A DNA stretch of 64,000 nt, taken from the NCBI GenBank assembly GCA_963848955.1, contig CAWKFQ010000024.1, forward strand, positions 62,001-126,000. The letters are read 5' to 3'. Below are positions 34,070 to 44,501 of this stretch, in pieces (within the stretch, counting starts at the first letter, position 1; every line of letters begins with the position of its first letter). The DNA comes from DASUPK01 sp963848955. Lineage in GTDB: Bacteria > Actinomycetota > Thermoleophilia > Solirubrobacterales > 70-9. Under the pieces are notes generated by a model. It had not been told where the DNA came from and searched no databases. It saw nothing but the letters and a program-made list of their open reading frames with translations. Position numbers and translations under genes: made by a program.

Positions 34070-36976
34070 ATGGATCTCCTCGCCCCCGACGTTCACCGGA
34101 TCGCGCCCGAGGGGAATGCGCCGGCGAATGACCGGGCGCCGGATGAGCTCGCCTCGGGGACGCCCGAGCCGCTGCGCAGCGAGCTGATCGGATTGCTCGG
34201 GGAGGACCGCGTCCTCACCCGGGTGATCGACCTGGTCCGCTACGCCTCGGACGCGAGCCCCTATCGGCTGCTTCCCAGGGCCGTGGTGATGGCTCGCGAC
34301 GCCGAGGACGTCTCGAAGGTGTTCGACTACGCGCGCGCGGCCAAGATCCCGATCACCTTCCGCGCGGGCGGCACGAGCCTGAACGGCCAGGCGCAGACGG
34401 ACGGCATCCTGGTCGACGTGCGGCGGCACTGGAGCGGGGTGGAGGTTCTCGACGGCGCGGCTCGGGCACGGGTCAAGCCCGGGACCGTGCTCGGCCACGC
34501 CAACCGGGTGCTCGCGCCGCAGGGCCGCAAGCTCGGGCCCGATCCGGCGAGCACCGACATCGCCTGCGTCGGCGGTGTGCTCGCCAACAACTCCGGCGGG
34601 ATGCGTTGCGGAATCGTGGCCGACTCCTACAGCACGGTCCGCTCGCTCACCTTCGTCCTGCCCTCGGGGACGGTGATCGACACGGCCGCCCCCGACGCCG
34701 CGGAGCGCTTCGCGCAAGCCGAGCCCGAGCTGGCGAACGGACTTGCCGAGATGCGCGACGAGATCCGCGCCGACGAGCAGCTCAGCGAGCGGATCCGGAG
34801 CAAGTTCCGGATCAAGAACACGACCGGCTACCGGCTCTGTGCCTTCCTGGACGAGGACGAGCCGGTGCAGATCTTCCGGCGCCTCCTGATCGGCTCCGAG
34901 GGCACGCTCGCCTTCATCGCCGAGGCGGTCCTCGAGACCGTTCCGCTGCCGCCGAGGACCACGGTCTCCTGGCTCCACTTCGACGGCATCGAGACGGCGA
35001 CGGAGCCGGTGCCGGCGCTGGTCGAATCCGGGGCGACCGCGGTCGAGCTGATGGTCGCTCCGGCGCTGATGGTGGCCGCGCAGAACATCGCCGGGGCGCC
35101 CCAGGACTGGCTAGAGCTGCCGCCCACTTCCGCGGCGCTGCTGGTGGAGTTCGGCGCCGAGACCGACGGTGAGCTCGACGGGCTCGTGGCGGGCGCCGAG
35201 GAGATCCTCCGCGAGCACGAGCTGATCCGCCCACCGGACTTCACTCGCGACCCCGAGCGGATCGAGGTCTCCTGGACCGTGCGCGAGGGGCTGCACGGCC
35301 TGATCGGGCGCTTCCGGCCTCCGGGAACCTCGCTGATCATCGAGGACGTTTGCGTCTCGCCCGAGCGGATCGCGGAGTCGGCCCGCGACATCCAGGCGCT
35401 GCTCAGCGAGCACGGCTTCCTTCCAGGGGTGGCCGGCCACGCCTCCGCCGGGAACCTCCACTTCATGCTGACCCCCGACTTCTCCAAGCAGGAGGACACG
35501 GAGCGCTACGAGGCCTTCATGGAGAAGCTCGTCGAGCTCGTCCTCGACAAGTACGACGGCTCGCTCAAGGCCGAGCACGGCACCGGCCTCAACATGGCTC
35601 CCTACGTCGAACGGGAGTGGGGCCCGAAGGCCACCGAGCTGATGTGGCGGGTAAAGGCCCTCGCCGACCCCGACTCGGTCCTCTCGCCGGGCGTGCTGCT
35701 GAACCGCGACCCGGGCGTCCACCTGCGCAACCTGAAGACCACCCCCGAGATCGAGGAGGTGGCGACCACCTGCGTCGAATGCGGCTTCTGCGAGCCGGTC
35801 TGTCCCAGCCGCCACCTGACCACTACGCCCAGGCAGAGGATCGTGATCCGGCGGGAGATGGCACGTCAGCCGGCCGGCTCGCCGGTGCAGCGCGCGCTAC
35901 TGGAGCAGTACGAGTACGACGGGATCCAGACCTGCGCGGCGGACGGGACCTGTCAGATCGCCTGCCCGCTCGGGATCGACACAGGCAAGCTGGTCAAGGG
36001 GTTCCGAGCGCGGGAGCACACCCCCCGCGCCCAGCATCAGGCCGCCAAGGTTGCGGAGCGGTTCAAGCAGGTGGAAGGGCTCGCCCGCGCCGGGCTGCGC
36101 ACGGGGAGAGCGGCCGGGCCCCTGATGCGCGCCGCGTCCAACGCGGCGCGTGCGCTGGTCACTGACGAGCTGGTCCCCAGCTGGCCGCGCAACATGCCGC
36201 CACCCGCGCCGGCGAAGCTGCCGAGGACCCGGCGCGAGGGCGCCGCCGCCGTCTACATGCCGGCCTGCGTCAACCGGATCTTCGGCAGCCCAAGCGACGA
36301 CGGCGCCGGCCTTCATCTCCCGGAGGCGATGGTCACGGTCTCGGCCCGGGCCGGCCTGCCGGTCTGGATCCCAGAGGACGTCTCCGGCCACTGCTGTTCG
36401 GTGCCCTGGACCTCCAAGGGCTACTCGGAGGGCGCCAGTCTGATGGCCAACCGGACGGTCGAGGCGCTGTGGCGCTGGAGCGGGGAGGGCGAGCTCCCCA
36501 TCGTCATCGACGCGAGCTCCTGCGCCCTCGGTCTCGCCAGCGAGGTCGCGGACAACCTCACCGACGAGAACCGCGAGCGCCACGGCCAGCTCGACATCCT
36601 CGACTCCGTTGCCTGGGCGAAGCGCCTGCTCCCGGAGCTTCCGATCCGGGAGAAGCTCGGATCGGTCGCCGTTCACCCGACCTGCTCGACCCGGCACCTG
36701 GGGCTGGAGCGAGAGCTGCGGGAGATCGCCGGCGAGATGGCGGGCGAGGTTGTCCAGCCGATTCGCGCCACCTGCTGCGGGATGGCGGGCGACCGCGGCC
36801 TGCTCCACCCGGAACTCACGGCTTCCGCCACTGCCGAGGAGGCAGCCGAGCTCCGCCGCGCTAGGCACGACGCCTACCTGTGCAGCAACCGCACCTGCGA
36901 GATCGGCCTGCAGCAGGGGACCGGCGCCGCCTACGAGTCCTTCCTCATCCCGCTGGAGCGGATCAGCCGTGCATAG
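34070..36976 (+). CDS. FAD-linked D-lactate/2-hydroxyacid dehydrogenase fused to Fe-S and CCG domains
   Basis: 968 residues, no frameshift. Residues about 60-270 form a PCMH-type FAD-binding domain (ITFRAGGTSLNGQAQTDG; CVGGVLANNSGGMRCG); about 290-530 the GlcD-type C-terminal cap (PGVAGHASAGNLHFML). Near residue 560 is a 4Fe-4S site (CVECGFCEPVCPSR), then CAADGTCQIACPLG. The last 300 residues have CCG-domain motifs (CCSVPW, ATCCGMAGD) as in heterodisulfide-reductase/GlpC proteins. It should oxidise D-lactate or a related hydroxyacid and pass electrons to quinone. Its stop overlaps the next gene. Confidence 0.92.
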   Translation: MDLLAPDVHRIAPEGNAPANDRAPDELASGTPEPLRSELIGLLGEDRVLTRVIDLVRYASDASPYRLLPRAVVMARDAEDVSKVFDYARAAKIPITFRAGGTSLNGQAQTDGILVDVRRHWSGVEVLDGAARARVKPGTVLGHANRVLAPQGRKLGPDPASTDIACVGGVLANNSGGMRCGIVADSYSTVRSLTFVLPSGTVIDTAAPDAAERFAQAEPELANGLAEMRDEIRADEQLSERIRSKFRIKNTTGYRLCAFLDEDEPVQIFRRLLIGSEGTLAFIAEAVLETVPLPPRTTVSWLHFDGIETATEPVPALVESGATAVELMVAPALMVAAQNIAGAPQDWLELPPTSAALLVEFGAETDGELDGLVAGAEEILREHELIRPPDFTRDPERIEVSWTVREGLHGLIGRFRPPGTSLIIEDVCVSPERIAESARDIQALLSEHGFLPGVAGHASAGNLHFMLTPDFSKQEDTERYEAFMEKLVELVLDKYDGSLKAEHGTGLNMAPYVEREWGPKATELMWRVKALADPDSVLSPGVLLNRDPGVHLRNLKTTPEIEEVATTCVECGFCEPVCPSRHLTTTPRQRIVIRREMARQPAGSPVQRALLEQYEYDGIQTCAADGTCQIACPLGIDTGKLVKGFRAREHTPRAQHQAAKVAERFKQVEGLARAGLRTGRAAGPLMRAASNAARALVTDELVPSWPRNMPPPAPAKLPRTRREGAAAVYMPACVNRIFGSPSDDGAGLHLPEAMVTVSARAGLPVWIPEDVSGHCCSVPWTSKGYSEGASLMANRTVEALWRWSGEGELPIVIDASSCALGLASEVADNLTDENRERHGQLDILDSVAWAKRLLPELPIREKLGSVAVHPTCSTRHLGLERELREIAGEMAGEVVQPIRATCCGMAGDRGLLHPELTASATAEEAAELRRARHDAYLCSNRTCEIGLQQGTGAAYESFLIPLERISRA

Positions 36977-37889
36977 GCTCGTGAGGGGCGCGGCGGCGGC
37001 GGGCCTCGCCGCCGCTGTGGCGGTCCCCCTGCTGCGCAAGAGGCTCAGGATCCCGCCCGCAGTCACCGCTGCCGCGCTCGCCGCGGGCCCACCATCCCTC
37101 GCGGTCGTCGGCAGGCGCACCCGCCTCCGCGACGCCGGGATGTACGCCCTCCAGATGTGGATGTTCACGATGGGCCACGAGCTGCCCTACGACGATCCCG
37201 GCGCAGCCCGGCGCCGGCTGCGGGTGGACTTCCCGATCCGCGCGGACACCGTGCTCGGTGGCGGTGAGCTGCCGAACGTCCGCCTCCAGCGGGCCCTTGA
37301 AGGGCTCGGCAGGCGAAACACAGTCGATCGCTTCCTCTCCTGGGCTCATTGGGCCTGGTTCCTCGAGCCGCACGGCTCCCTGACCTGGATCCTGGCCCGG
37401 CACCCCGAGCACTTCGCGCGCTCCGCGCGCCAGATGTCCGCGGTCTACGACATCGGCTGCGCGATCTATATGGCGGTCCCCACGGCGCCTCCATGGTGGG
37501 CCTCGGAGCAGGGTTACACCAACGCGAACGTACGGCGGATCATGCAGGAGGTCGGGGAGGAGGAGTGGGGGCGTGCCTGGCCGGTCCTCTACGACACTCT
37601 GGGCGGAAACCCGTGGGCTGCGATGCCGTCCCTCCATTTCGCCACCTCGCTGATGGCCGCGCTGCTGCTCTCCGAGACCGGTCCCGCGGCAGGAGCCTTG
37701 GGGTGGACCTACTCGGGGGTGCTGGGCTTCGCCCTGGTCTACCTCGGCGAGCACTACGTCGTCGACCTGCTCGCCGGAGCGGCGATCGTGGTCGCGGTCC
37801 GCCGCGGCGAGCGCTACGTCGAGCCGGTCGCCCAGGCGGTCAGCCGCGGGTTGCAGCGGCTCGAGCGCATGGGAAATCCCGAAATCTGA
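36969..37889 (+). CDS. PAP2-family phosphatase/inositolphosphotransferase-like protein
   Basis: About 306 residues; GTG 36969 overlaps the upstream stop by 8 nt (GTG 36981 also possible). Membrane helices flank a PAP2 core: AMPSLHFATSLMA and YLGEHYVVDLLAG give the two catalytic histidines; the first motif is weak (WWASEQGYTNANVRRI). This is the PAP2_3 group containing Aur1-like phosphatidylinositol/ceramide transferases. It may act in lipid head-group transfer. Confidence 0.82.
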   Translation: MHRLVRGAAAAGLAAAVAVPLLRKRLRIPPAVTAAALAAGPPSLAVVGRRTRLRDAGMYALQMWMFTMGHELPYDDPGAARRRLRVDFPIRADTVLGGGELPNVRLQRALEGLGRRNTVDRFLSWAHWAWFLEPHGSLTWILARHPEHFARSARQMSAVYDIGCAIYMAVPTAPPWWASEQGYTNANVRRIMQEVGEEEWGRAWPVLYDTLGGNPWAAMPSLHFATSLMAALLLSETGPAAGALGWTYSGVLGFALVYLGEHYVVDLLAGAAIVVAVRRGERYVEPVAQAVSRGLQRLERMGNPEI

Positions 37890-37993
37890 CTCACGCTGGT
37901 TCTCCGGGAGCGTCGTTTGCGAACATCCCAAGGGTGAGGGAGGAGCGCCCACAAAGCGCTTCAAAGCCGGTTGAGCCAGACCGCGACCGCGAA

Positions 37994-39094
37994 ATGGTCG
38001 CGGACGATGAGCCGAGCTTCTTTGCGGACCCCAAGCGGCTCATCCAGACCGGGATCGCCGTCGTCCTGCTGCTGATCGCGATCTATGTGCTGGTCCCGCG
38101 GCTCTTCGACCTGCAGGACGCGCTCGACAAGATCGGGGAGGGGGATCCACTATGGATCGCTATCGGGGTCGTCTTCTGCGTTGGCATGTTCGCCGCCTAC
38201 GTCGCGCTCTTCCGCGGCGTCGTCGGCGAGAAGGTGATCCACCTCGAGTGGAACGAGAGCTACCAGATCACGATGGCGGGACTGGCGGCGACCAGGTTGT
38301 TCTCCGCTGGGGGGGCCGGCGGGATCCTGCTCAGCTACTGGGCCCTGCGGAAGGCCGGCATGGAGACACGCCAGGCGGTCTGCCGGATGGTCGCCTTCCT
38401 CGTGGTCCTCTACTCCGTCTATCTCGCCGCGCTGGTGATCTTCGGCGTCCTGCTGAGAACCGACGTGCTCTCGGGCGAGGCGCCCCTGTCCGGCACGGTC
38501 ATCCCAGCGGCACTGGCCGCGCTGGCGATCGCCATCGGCCTGCTGATCACCCTGGTTCCGGACGACTTCGAGCGCCGAATCGAACGGCATACATCCGGCC
38601 GCTTCGGCAAGGTCGCCAGGCGACTCGCCACCGTCCCCGCGACCTTCGCGCAGGCTGTGCGCACCGCGCTCACCTTCGTGCGCCAACCGAGGTCCGCCGC
38701 GATGGCATTCGGAGGCGCGGTCGGATTCTGGGGTGCGAACATCGCCATTCTCTGGGCGAGCTTCCACGCCTTCAACGTCTCCGTCCCTCTCGGCGTGGTG
38801 ATCCAGGGCTTCTTCCTGGGGATGCTCGCCAACCTCTTCCCGTTCGCTCCCGGCGGGGTGGGAGCGGTGGACGCGGGAATGATCGGGGCCTTCGTGCTCT
38901 TCGGCCTGCCCAGTGCCGAGGTGTTCGCGGCAGTGCTCACCTACCGCGTGATCGCCTTCTGGCTGCCGATCCCACCGGGGATCGTCGCCTTCTTCCAGCT
39001 GCGCAAGACGGTCAACCGCTGGGAGGCGGAGGGGAGGGATCGGCCCGAGCGGATGGGGGTGCGGGAGCCTGAGGCGGCCGCGGCGGGACCGTGA
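37994..39094 (+). CDS. UPF0104/lysylphosphatidylglycerol-synthase-like flippase domain protein
   Basis: About 366 residues from ATG 37994; GTG 37934 is in frame and adds 20 residues. About eight helices with ATRLFSAGGAGGILLSYW and LFPFAPGGVGAVDAGMIGAF, the paired glycine-rich loops of the AglD/MprF N-terminal (UPF0104) family. Likely moves or anchors lipid-linked substrates in the membrane. No cytoplasmic synthase domain is attached. The preceding PAP2 gene suggests a shared lipid role. Confidence 0.8.
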   Translation: MVADDEPSFFADPKRLIQTGIAVVLLLIAIYVLVPRLFDLQDALDKIGEGDPLWIAIGVVFCVGMFAAYVALFRGVVGEKVIHLEWNESYQITMAGLAATRLFSAGGAGGILLSYWALRKAGMETRQAVCRMVAFLVVLYSVYLAALVIFGVLLRTDVLSGEAPLSGTVIPAALAALAIAIGLLITLVPDDFERRIERHTSGRFGKVARRLATVPATFAQAVRTALTFVRQPRSAAMAFGGAVGFWGANIAILWASFHAFNVSVPLGVVIQGFFLGMLANLFPFAPGGVGAVDAGMIGAFVLFGLPSAEVFAAVLTYRVIAFWLPIPPGIVAFFQLRKTVNRWEAEGRDRPERMGVREPEAAAAGP

Positions 39095-39257
39095 TGCGCG
39101 GGTGCTCCGATGATGCGAGGGCGCGCGCAAGCGCGACCCGTTAGCGATGGAGGAGCAACCCGTAACGTGCCGGCCCTTGGCGCTACTATAAAAAGTGAAG
39201 TAAAGCCCCCGGAAGAAGCTTCCACCGAGCGTCTGGGTAGGCTCCGAAAGGACCGAG

Positions 39258-40276
39258 ATGAACGAGAAGACGAACGGCAGCGAGAAGGTCGAAAGTCTGA
39301 TCATCGTCGGCGGCGGCCCCGCCGGCTACACGGCTGCGCTCTACGCCGCTCGGGCCGAGCTGGAGCCGCTCGTCATCGAGGGCTTCCAGTGGGGCGGCCA
39401 GCTCCAGAACACCACCGACGTGGAGAACTACCCCGGCTACCAGGGGGCGTGATGGGGCCGGAGATGATGAACGACTTCCGCGCCCAGGCAGAGCGCTTCG
39501 GCACCCGCTTCATCACCGACGACGCGACCGAGATCGAGCTCTCCGACGGCGAGCTCCAGACCGTCAAGATCGGCAAGGACACCTACCGGGCCAAGGCAGT
39601 GATCCTCTCGATGGGGGCCGAGCCCAAGCGCCTCGGCATTCCGGGCGAGATCGAACTCGCCGGGAGCGGCGTGTCCACCTGCGGTGTCTGTGACGGCGCC
39701 TTCTTCAAGGGCGAGGACGTCGCCGTGATCGGCGGCGGGGACTCGGCGATGGAGGACTCGATCTTCGTCTCCAAGTTCGCGAAGAAGCTGTTCTCGATCC
39801 ACCGCCGCGACGAGTACCGCGCCTCCAAGATCATGCAGGAGCGCGCTCGCGGCAAGGAGAACATCGAGTTCCTGACGCCGTACGTCCCGGTCGAGTTCGT
39901 TCCCGGCGACGACGGCAAGATCGCCAAGATCACGCTGCAGCACGCCGAGACCGGTGAGGCGAGGGAGATCGACGTCGGCGGGGCCTTCGTCGCCATCGGT
40001 CACCGTCCCCGCTCCGAGCTGGTCAAGGGCCAGGTCGAACTGGATGACGAGGGATACGTCGTCGTCGATGAACCGTCGACCAAGACGAAGCTTGCCGGGG
40101 TCTTCGCGATCGGCGACCTCGTCGACCACACCTACCGGCAGGCGGTCACCGCCGCCGGGAGCGGCACCAAGGGCGCCCTGGACGCTGAGTGGTTCCTACG
40201 CGACATGCCGCCGGACCCCGAGGAGCACTGGGGAACCAACACCGGCGCCATCATCGAGGCCGTCGAGGCCTCGTAA
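39258..40276 (+). CDS. trxB: thioredoxin reductase (one frameshift)
   Basis: ATG 39258 with AAAGGA upstream. N-terminal FAD site LIIVGGGPAGYTAALYAARA; a one-base deletion near 39447 (QGG-VMGPEMM) breaks the frame; then the redox disulfide TCGVCDGAFF (usual CATCDG), NADPH site VAVIGGGDSAMEDS and the FAD clamp VFAIGDLVDHTYRQA. Corrected length is about 340 residues. It reduces thioredoxin with NADPH. An AT-rich ACTATAAAAAG stretch about 65 bp upstream could be the promoter -10 region. Confidence 0.93.
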
Positions 40277-40360
40277 GCGCTTCCCGTCGCCACAGGGGCC
40301 GACGTCAACAGCGCTGCGTTGCATGGAAACCAACGCTCTCCCTCGGGATACTGCGCGGCG

Positions 40361-40767
40361 ATGTCTCAGGAGAACGTTGACGTCCTCAAGCGCGGGATTC
40401 AGTGCTTTGCGCGCCGCGATGTGGACGCGGCCATGGAGTTGCTCGATCCCGAGGTCGAGTGGCATCCTGCCTTCACCGGTTTGCTCGGTGGGGAGACAAC
40501 GGTTTTCCGCGGTCACGATGGGGCGCGGGAGGGATCCGGCAGTTCTGGGAGGTCTTCTCCGAGACCCACTTCGAGGTTTCCGAGATCCGTGACCTGGGTG
40601 ACCAGGCCCTCGCGATAGGGACGATGCACGCCCGCGGAGCCGAAAGCGGCGCCGAGATCGAATCGCCTTGGGCGTGGCTGGTTCGCAGTAAGAAGGGCAA
40701 AGCAACCTCCATCCGGGTATTCACCGATCCGGCGGAGGCCATCGAGGCGGCCGGGGCGTCCGAATAG
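40361..40767 (+). CDS. SnoaL/NTF2-like protein (one frameshift)
   Basis: MSQENVDVLKRGIQCFARRD from ATG 40361; a missing base near 40525 shifts the frame, after which GIRQFWEVFSETHFEVSEI...SPWAWLVRSKKGKATSIRVF continues to TAG 40767. About 135 residues corrected. It is a paralogue of 33604-34005 with the same length and end pattern (EAIEAAG against KALEAAG). Function unknown. Confidence 0.78.
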
Positions 40768-40842
40768 CAACACCCTGCTTTGGACGAAAAGCGGCCACTG
40801 CGCGGACGGTCCTCACTTCTGCGGCCTATAGCCGGGCGGGCC

Positions 40843-43071
40843 TTAGCCGCCGAAGGCCCGGCAGGGCTCGCCCCGCAGCGCGGGGCAGGGGGGCAGCGGG
40901 GTCGGGGCCGTGACTCCCGGGACGAACGGGAGGATGAGGCGAGACGGGCGCTTATGCGAAAGCGCCAGCGTGACCCTGGTGTTGTGCTGTGGCACGGTTT
41001 CCGCGAAAGCCCAGACGGGCTGGTCGCCGACGGGGGCGCTCACCGTGACCCGGATGCGCGAGCCGGCCCGGTACATGTGCCCCTGGTAGTAGAGCGGGAT
41101 GATCAGCTTCGAGAGACGGCCCTTGGGGAGCTTGGCGGTGTCGTCGCCACGCAGGCTGAGCACCGGCTCCAGGAGCGTGCTCTTGCGCGGGTCGAGCCGC
41201 CGCATGCTGGCGCGCAGGTAGCCGCTCTGCACGTAGGTCTCCTGGCCGTCCGGCCGTACCTCCGAGACGGTCACCTGCAGGTCGATGTCAGGGACCGAGG
41301 TCCTCACCCAGGCATGCACCGCCCCGGCACCGATGATCGCCGCATCGCGCCCCAGCGGCGGGGTGACGAATGAAGCCGCGGTTCCTGGCGGGGGCTGCCG
41401 CCAGTCGAAGCTCGGGTGGGTGGTCCAGAGGTCGCCGCCGCCGGTGTTGGTGCCCGCGAAGTCGGTTGCAGGGCGGGCCGTCTTGTCCCAGTTGAAGCTG
41501 GTGCTGCCGCCCTTGCTGCCCTTCTTGGCGGGCTTGCGCGTCATCAGGCCGTTCGGCCTGAAGAACCACGACTGCGGCTTCGTGCCCGGGATCGGGAAGC
41601 GGTTGAACGAGCGCTCGAAGCCCGGGTACGGAGTACCCGGCGCGCCGCCCGCGCCGTTGTCGAACAGGATCCGGACCGACGGCTGGCTCTGGAAGGCGCT
41701 CAGCGCCGCCTCGTAGCTGGGCTGGTTCTGGATCGGATCCGGCGGCAGGGTGACGCCGGGCACGCCCATCGCCGATTGGTAGATGACCGGCGCGGCGGCC
41801 GCGGTCGCCGGTGACATCTGGGGTCTTCGCCCGGCGACGTAGAGCTCGAGGAAGTCGAACCAGCGGTTGAAAGTCTCCGGGTCGAGCGAGTCGATGTGCA
41901 GCCCGTTCGTATAGGTGAACCACTTTCGCTTCGTTCCTGTGAAACGGTCGGCGAGGTTCGCGCAGTGGCCTCCGGTCTGCTCGTCCTCGAACTGGCAGGC
42001 CATAAAGACGGGCACGCGGATCTTGCTGACGAAGGTCGAGGGCGCGAGCGGGTTCGCGACCTTCGGCCGGTAGACGCGGTTGTGGTGGATCTTGGCGATC
42101 AGGTCCGCGGCGGCGGTGTGCAGGGTCTGATTCGCCTTGCAGATCTCGTCACCCTCCTGGATCCGCTTGTAGGCCCAGCCCTGCCCCTCGGTCGGCGAGG
42201 CCGGCTTCGAGTCGTCGACGCGATCCTCGGCCCACTGCAGGGCGAAGCCCGTGTTGAGGAACCCGCCCGGATACAGCGTGGTCGCGGTGTTGTCGATCAC
42301 GGACAGCGGTGTGATCGCGGCGAGGTGGGGCGGGGCGGTGGCGCCGACGAAGAGCTGGCTGATCCCTCCGTAGGAGACACCGGCCATGCCGACCCGGTTG
42401 TGGAGGACCCAGGGCTGGCGCGCGACGGTCTCGACGACGTCGTAGCCGTCCAGGCTCTGGAGCTTCTCGAAATAGTCGAAGGCGCCGCCGGAGCAGCCGG
42501 TGCCGCGCATGTTCACATCGACGACGGCGTAGCCGAGCAGGTTCAGGATCTGGCTGATCCCGCTCTCCGCGCCGGACGGATTGGCGTAGCCGTAGCCCGA
42601 ATACTCGACGAGCGTCGGGTAGGGGCCGTCCGCGGCGGGCCCGGGCAGACGGACGTCGAGTGCGAGGCCGGTGCCGTCGCGCGTGTACACGTAGCCGTAG
42701 CCGCCCGCCGGCAGGGTCTGGTTGTAGATCGAGGTGTTCTTGGGGGGCCGCTCCGACATCACGGAGATGCGCCTGGAAAGTGAGCCATCGGCGGCGCGGA
42801 CGCGATAACCCTTGCCGCTGGCGACCCGGCGGAAGACGACCCCTCCCAGGCTGCCGACCGGCTTCTTGGAGACGACCTTGCCCTTGCGGACCAGTCGCAG
42901 GCTCGTGCCCGGCTGCGCGCCGGTGACGTAGGCCTGGTTGACGCTGCCGTGAACGGCGAGGGAGTTCGCGCCGGACGCGCCGGTGGGCGAGATGACGGCG
43001 ATCGCCACCGCCACCAGCAATGCCGGTCCCGTAGCCCTTTTCAGGTGCCTCGTGCTCCCCGCGCTACCCAT
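40843..43071 (-). CDS. secreted CocE/NonD-family (S15 peptidase-like) hydrolase
   Basis: About 742 residues from ATG 43071 (GGAAAGGCGGCGGG upstream). Signal peptide ALLVAVAIAVISPTGASGA, then an all-beta region (40-130), the alpha/beta hydrolase core with VEYSGYGYANP, DVNMRGTGCSGG and the Ser nucleophile elbow GMAGVSYGGISQ, and a C-terminal galactose-binding-like jelly roll. Family members cleave X-Pro dipeptides or esters such as cocaine. Probably exported; divergent from the P450 gene. The frame upstream to 43179 is rejected because it has no signal-peptide sense. Confidence 0.88.
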   Translation of the reverse strand: MGSAGSTRHLKRATGPALLVAVAIAVISPTGASGANSLAVHGSVNQAYVTGAQPGTSLRLVRKGKVVSKKPVGSLGGVVFRRVASGKGYRVRAADGSLSRRISVMSERPPKNTSIYNQTLPAGGYGYVYTRDGTGLALDVRLPGPAADGPYPTLVEYSGYGYANPSGAESGISQILNLLGYAVVDVNMRGTGCSGGAFDYFEKLQSLDGYDVVETVARQPWVLHNRVGMAGVSYGGISQLFVGATAPPHLAAITPLSVIDNTATTLYPGGFLNTGFALQWAEDRVDDSKPASPTEGQGWAYKRIQEGDEICKANQTLHTAAADLIAKIHHNRVYRPKVANPLAPSTFVSKIRVPVFMACQFEDEQTGGHCANLADRFTGTKRKWFTYTNGLHIDSLDPETFNRWFDFLELYVAGRRPQMSPATAAAAPVIYQSAMGVPGVTLPPDPIQNQPSYEAALSAFQSQPSVRILFDNGAGGAPGTPYPGFERSFNRFPIPGTKPQSWFFRPNGLMTRKPAKKGSKGGSTSFNWDKTARPATDFAGTNTGGGDLWTTHPSFDWRQPPPGTAASFVTPPLGRDAAIIGAGAVHAWVRTSVPDIDLQVTVSEVRPDGQETYVQSGYLRASMRRLDPRKSTLLEPVLSLRGDDTAKLPKGRLSKLIIPLYYQGHMYRAGSRIRVTVSAPVGDQPVWAFAETVPQHNTRVTLALSHKRPSRLILPFVPGVTAPTPLPPCPALRGEPCRAFGG

Positions 43072-43130
43072 CCCGCCGCCTTTCCTTGGCCTCTGGTCCT
43101 CTCGAGAGGGCAGCAAGCATAATCCGAACC

Positions 43131-44480
43131 ATGGGTATCGCGACTGCCGAGCGTCCCAGCGCCCCGCCCACCGTGGCACCGGAGCTTCCGCCTGGGCCGG
43201 ATTGGTCGCTGCCCCGCACGATGTGGCACTGGTGGAGGCGGCCTCTGCAGACCCTCGAGGAGTGCCAGGCGCGCTACGGGGACATGTTCACCATCCGGCT
43301 CCCTCACGAGGGGACCTGGGTGTTCGTCTCCGATCCCAAGGTCATCAAGCAGGTGTTCACCGGCGATCCCAACCTGCTCCATGCCGGCGCCGCCAACATC
43401 GTGCTGCTGCCGGTGCTCGGCGAGCACTCCGTCCTGCTGCTGGACGAGCCCGAGCACATGGCCCAGCGCAAGCTCATGCTGCCGGCCTTTCACGGCCCGC
43501 GGATGCAGGCCTACGGGGAGGTGATGGCGCAGGCGGCTCGTGAGGAGATCGATCGGTGGCCCACGGATGCGCCCGTGCGGATGCGCCCCCGGATGCAGGC
43601 GGTGACGCTCGAGGTGATCCTCCGCGCAGTCTTCGGCGTCGAGGAGCGAGAGCGCCTCAGCCGAGTGCGCGATGAGCTGCGCTCGACCCTCAACCTCCTC
43701 TCCGACCCCCGGCGCGCGATCTTCATGGTGCTGCTTGGCCCCGAGCGGCTGCGCCGCTTCCCGCCGTTCCGGCGGAACATCGAGCGGGTCGACCGGCTGC
43801 TCTTCGAGGAGATCCGCTCTCGTCGGGGGGCGAGCGACCTGGCTGACCGTGACGACATCCTCTCGCTCCTTCTCCAGGCAACCCACGAGGACGGCCGCCC
43901 GATGAGTGACAGGGAGCTCCGCGACGAGCTGATGACGCTGCTGGTGGCGGGCCACGAGACGACCGCGACCGGGCTCTCCTGGGCGGTCGAGCTGCTCGCG
44001 CGGCATCCGACCGAGCTGGAGCGCCTCGAGGCCGCCGTCGCCGGTGGCGACGGCGCATACCTCGATGCGGTGATCAAAGAGACGCTCCGGCTTCGCCCCG
44101 TCATCGCGCTGGTCCTGCGCAAGCTGGTGGAGCCGATGGAGATCGGCGGCCGGCTGCTCCCGGCGGGCGCCTCGGTGGCGCCCTCGATCCATCTCGTCCA
44201 CCGCCGGCCGGAGATCTACCCCGAGCCCGAGCGGTTCCGCCCCGAGCGCTTCCTCGATCAGCCCGCGGGGACCTATACCTGGATCCCGTTCGGCGGCGGC
44301 GTGCGGCGCTGTCTCGGCGGCGCCTTCGCCGAGTTCGAGATGTCGGTGGTCCTCCGGGAGCTCGTCGCGCGGCGCAGCCTGCGAGCCGCCGGCGGTGAGC
44401 CCGAGCACCCGGTGAGGAGCACGATCACCAACGTCCCGAGTCGGGGCGCCGAGGTGTTCGCGGCCTCACGGACCACCTGA
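43131..44480 (+). CDS. cytochrome P450
   Basis: 449 residues from ATG 43131 (the frame opens at 43086). I-helix LLVAGHETTATGLSW, K-helix KETLRLRP (ExxR), and the heme-Cys loop FGGGVRRCLGGAFAEFEM are all canonical. Soluble: no N-terminal membrane helix. Related in layout to CYP110/CYP102-like bacterial P450s that hydroxylate fatty acids or terpenes; the reductase partner is not encoded nearby. Confidence 0.93.
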   Translation: MGIATAERPSAPPTVAPELPPGPDWSLPRTMWHWWRRPLQTLEECQARYGDMFTIRLPHEGTWVFVSDPKVIKQVFTGDPNLLHAGAANIVLLPVLGEHSVLLLDEPEHMAQRKLMLPAFHGPRMQAYGEVMAQAAREEIDRWPTDAPVRMRPRMQAVTLEVILRAVFGVEERERLSRVRDELRSTLNLLSDPRRAIFMVLLGPERLRRFPPFRRNIERVDRLLFEEIRSRRGASDLADRDDILSLLLQATHEDGRPMSDRELRDELMTLLVAGHETTATGLSWAVELLARHPTELERLEAAVAGGDGAYLDAVIKETLRLRPVIALVLRKLVEPMEIGGRLLPAGASVAPSIHLVHRRPEIYPEPERFRPERFLDQPAGTYTWIPFGGGVRRCLGGAFAEFEMSVVLRELVARRSLRAAGGEPEHPVRSTITNVPSRGAEVFAASRTT

Positions 44481-44501
44481 GGGCACCGTTAACTTGGCTA
44501 G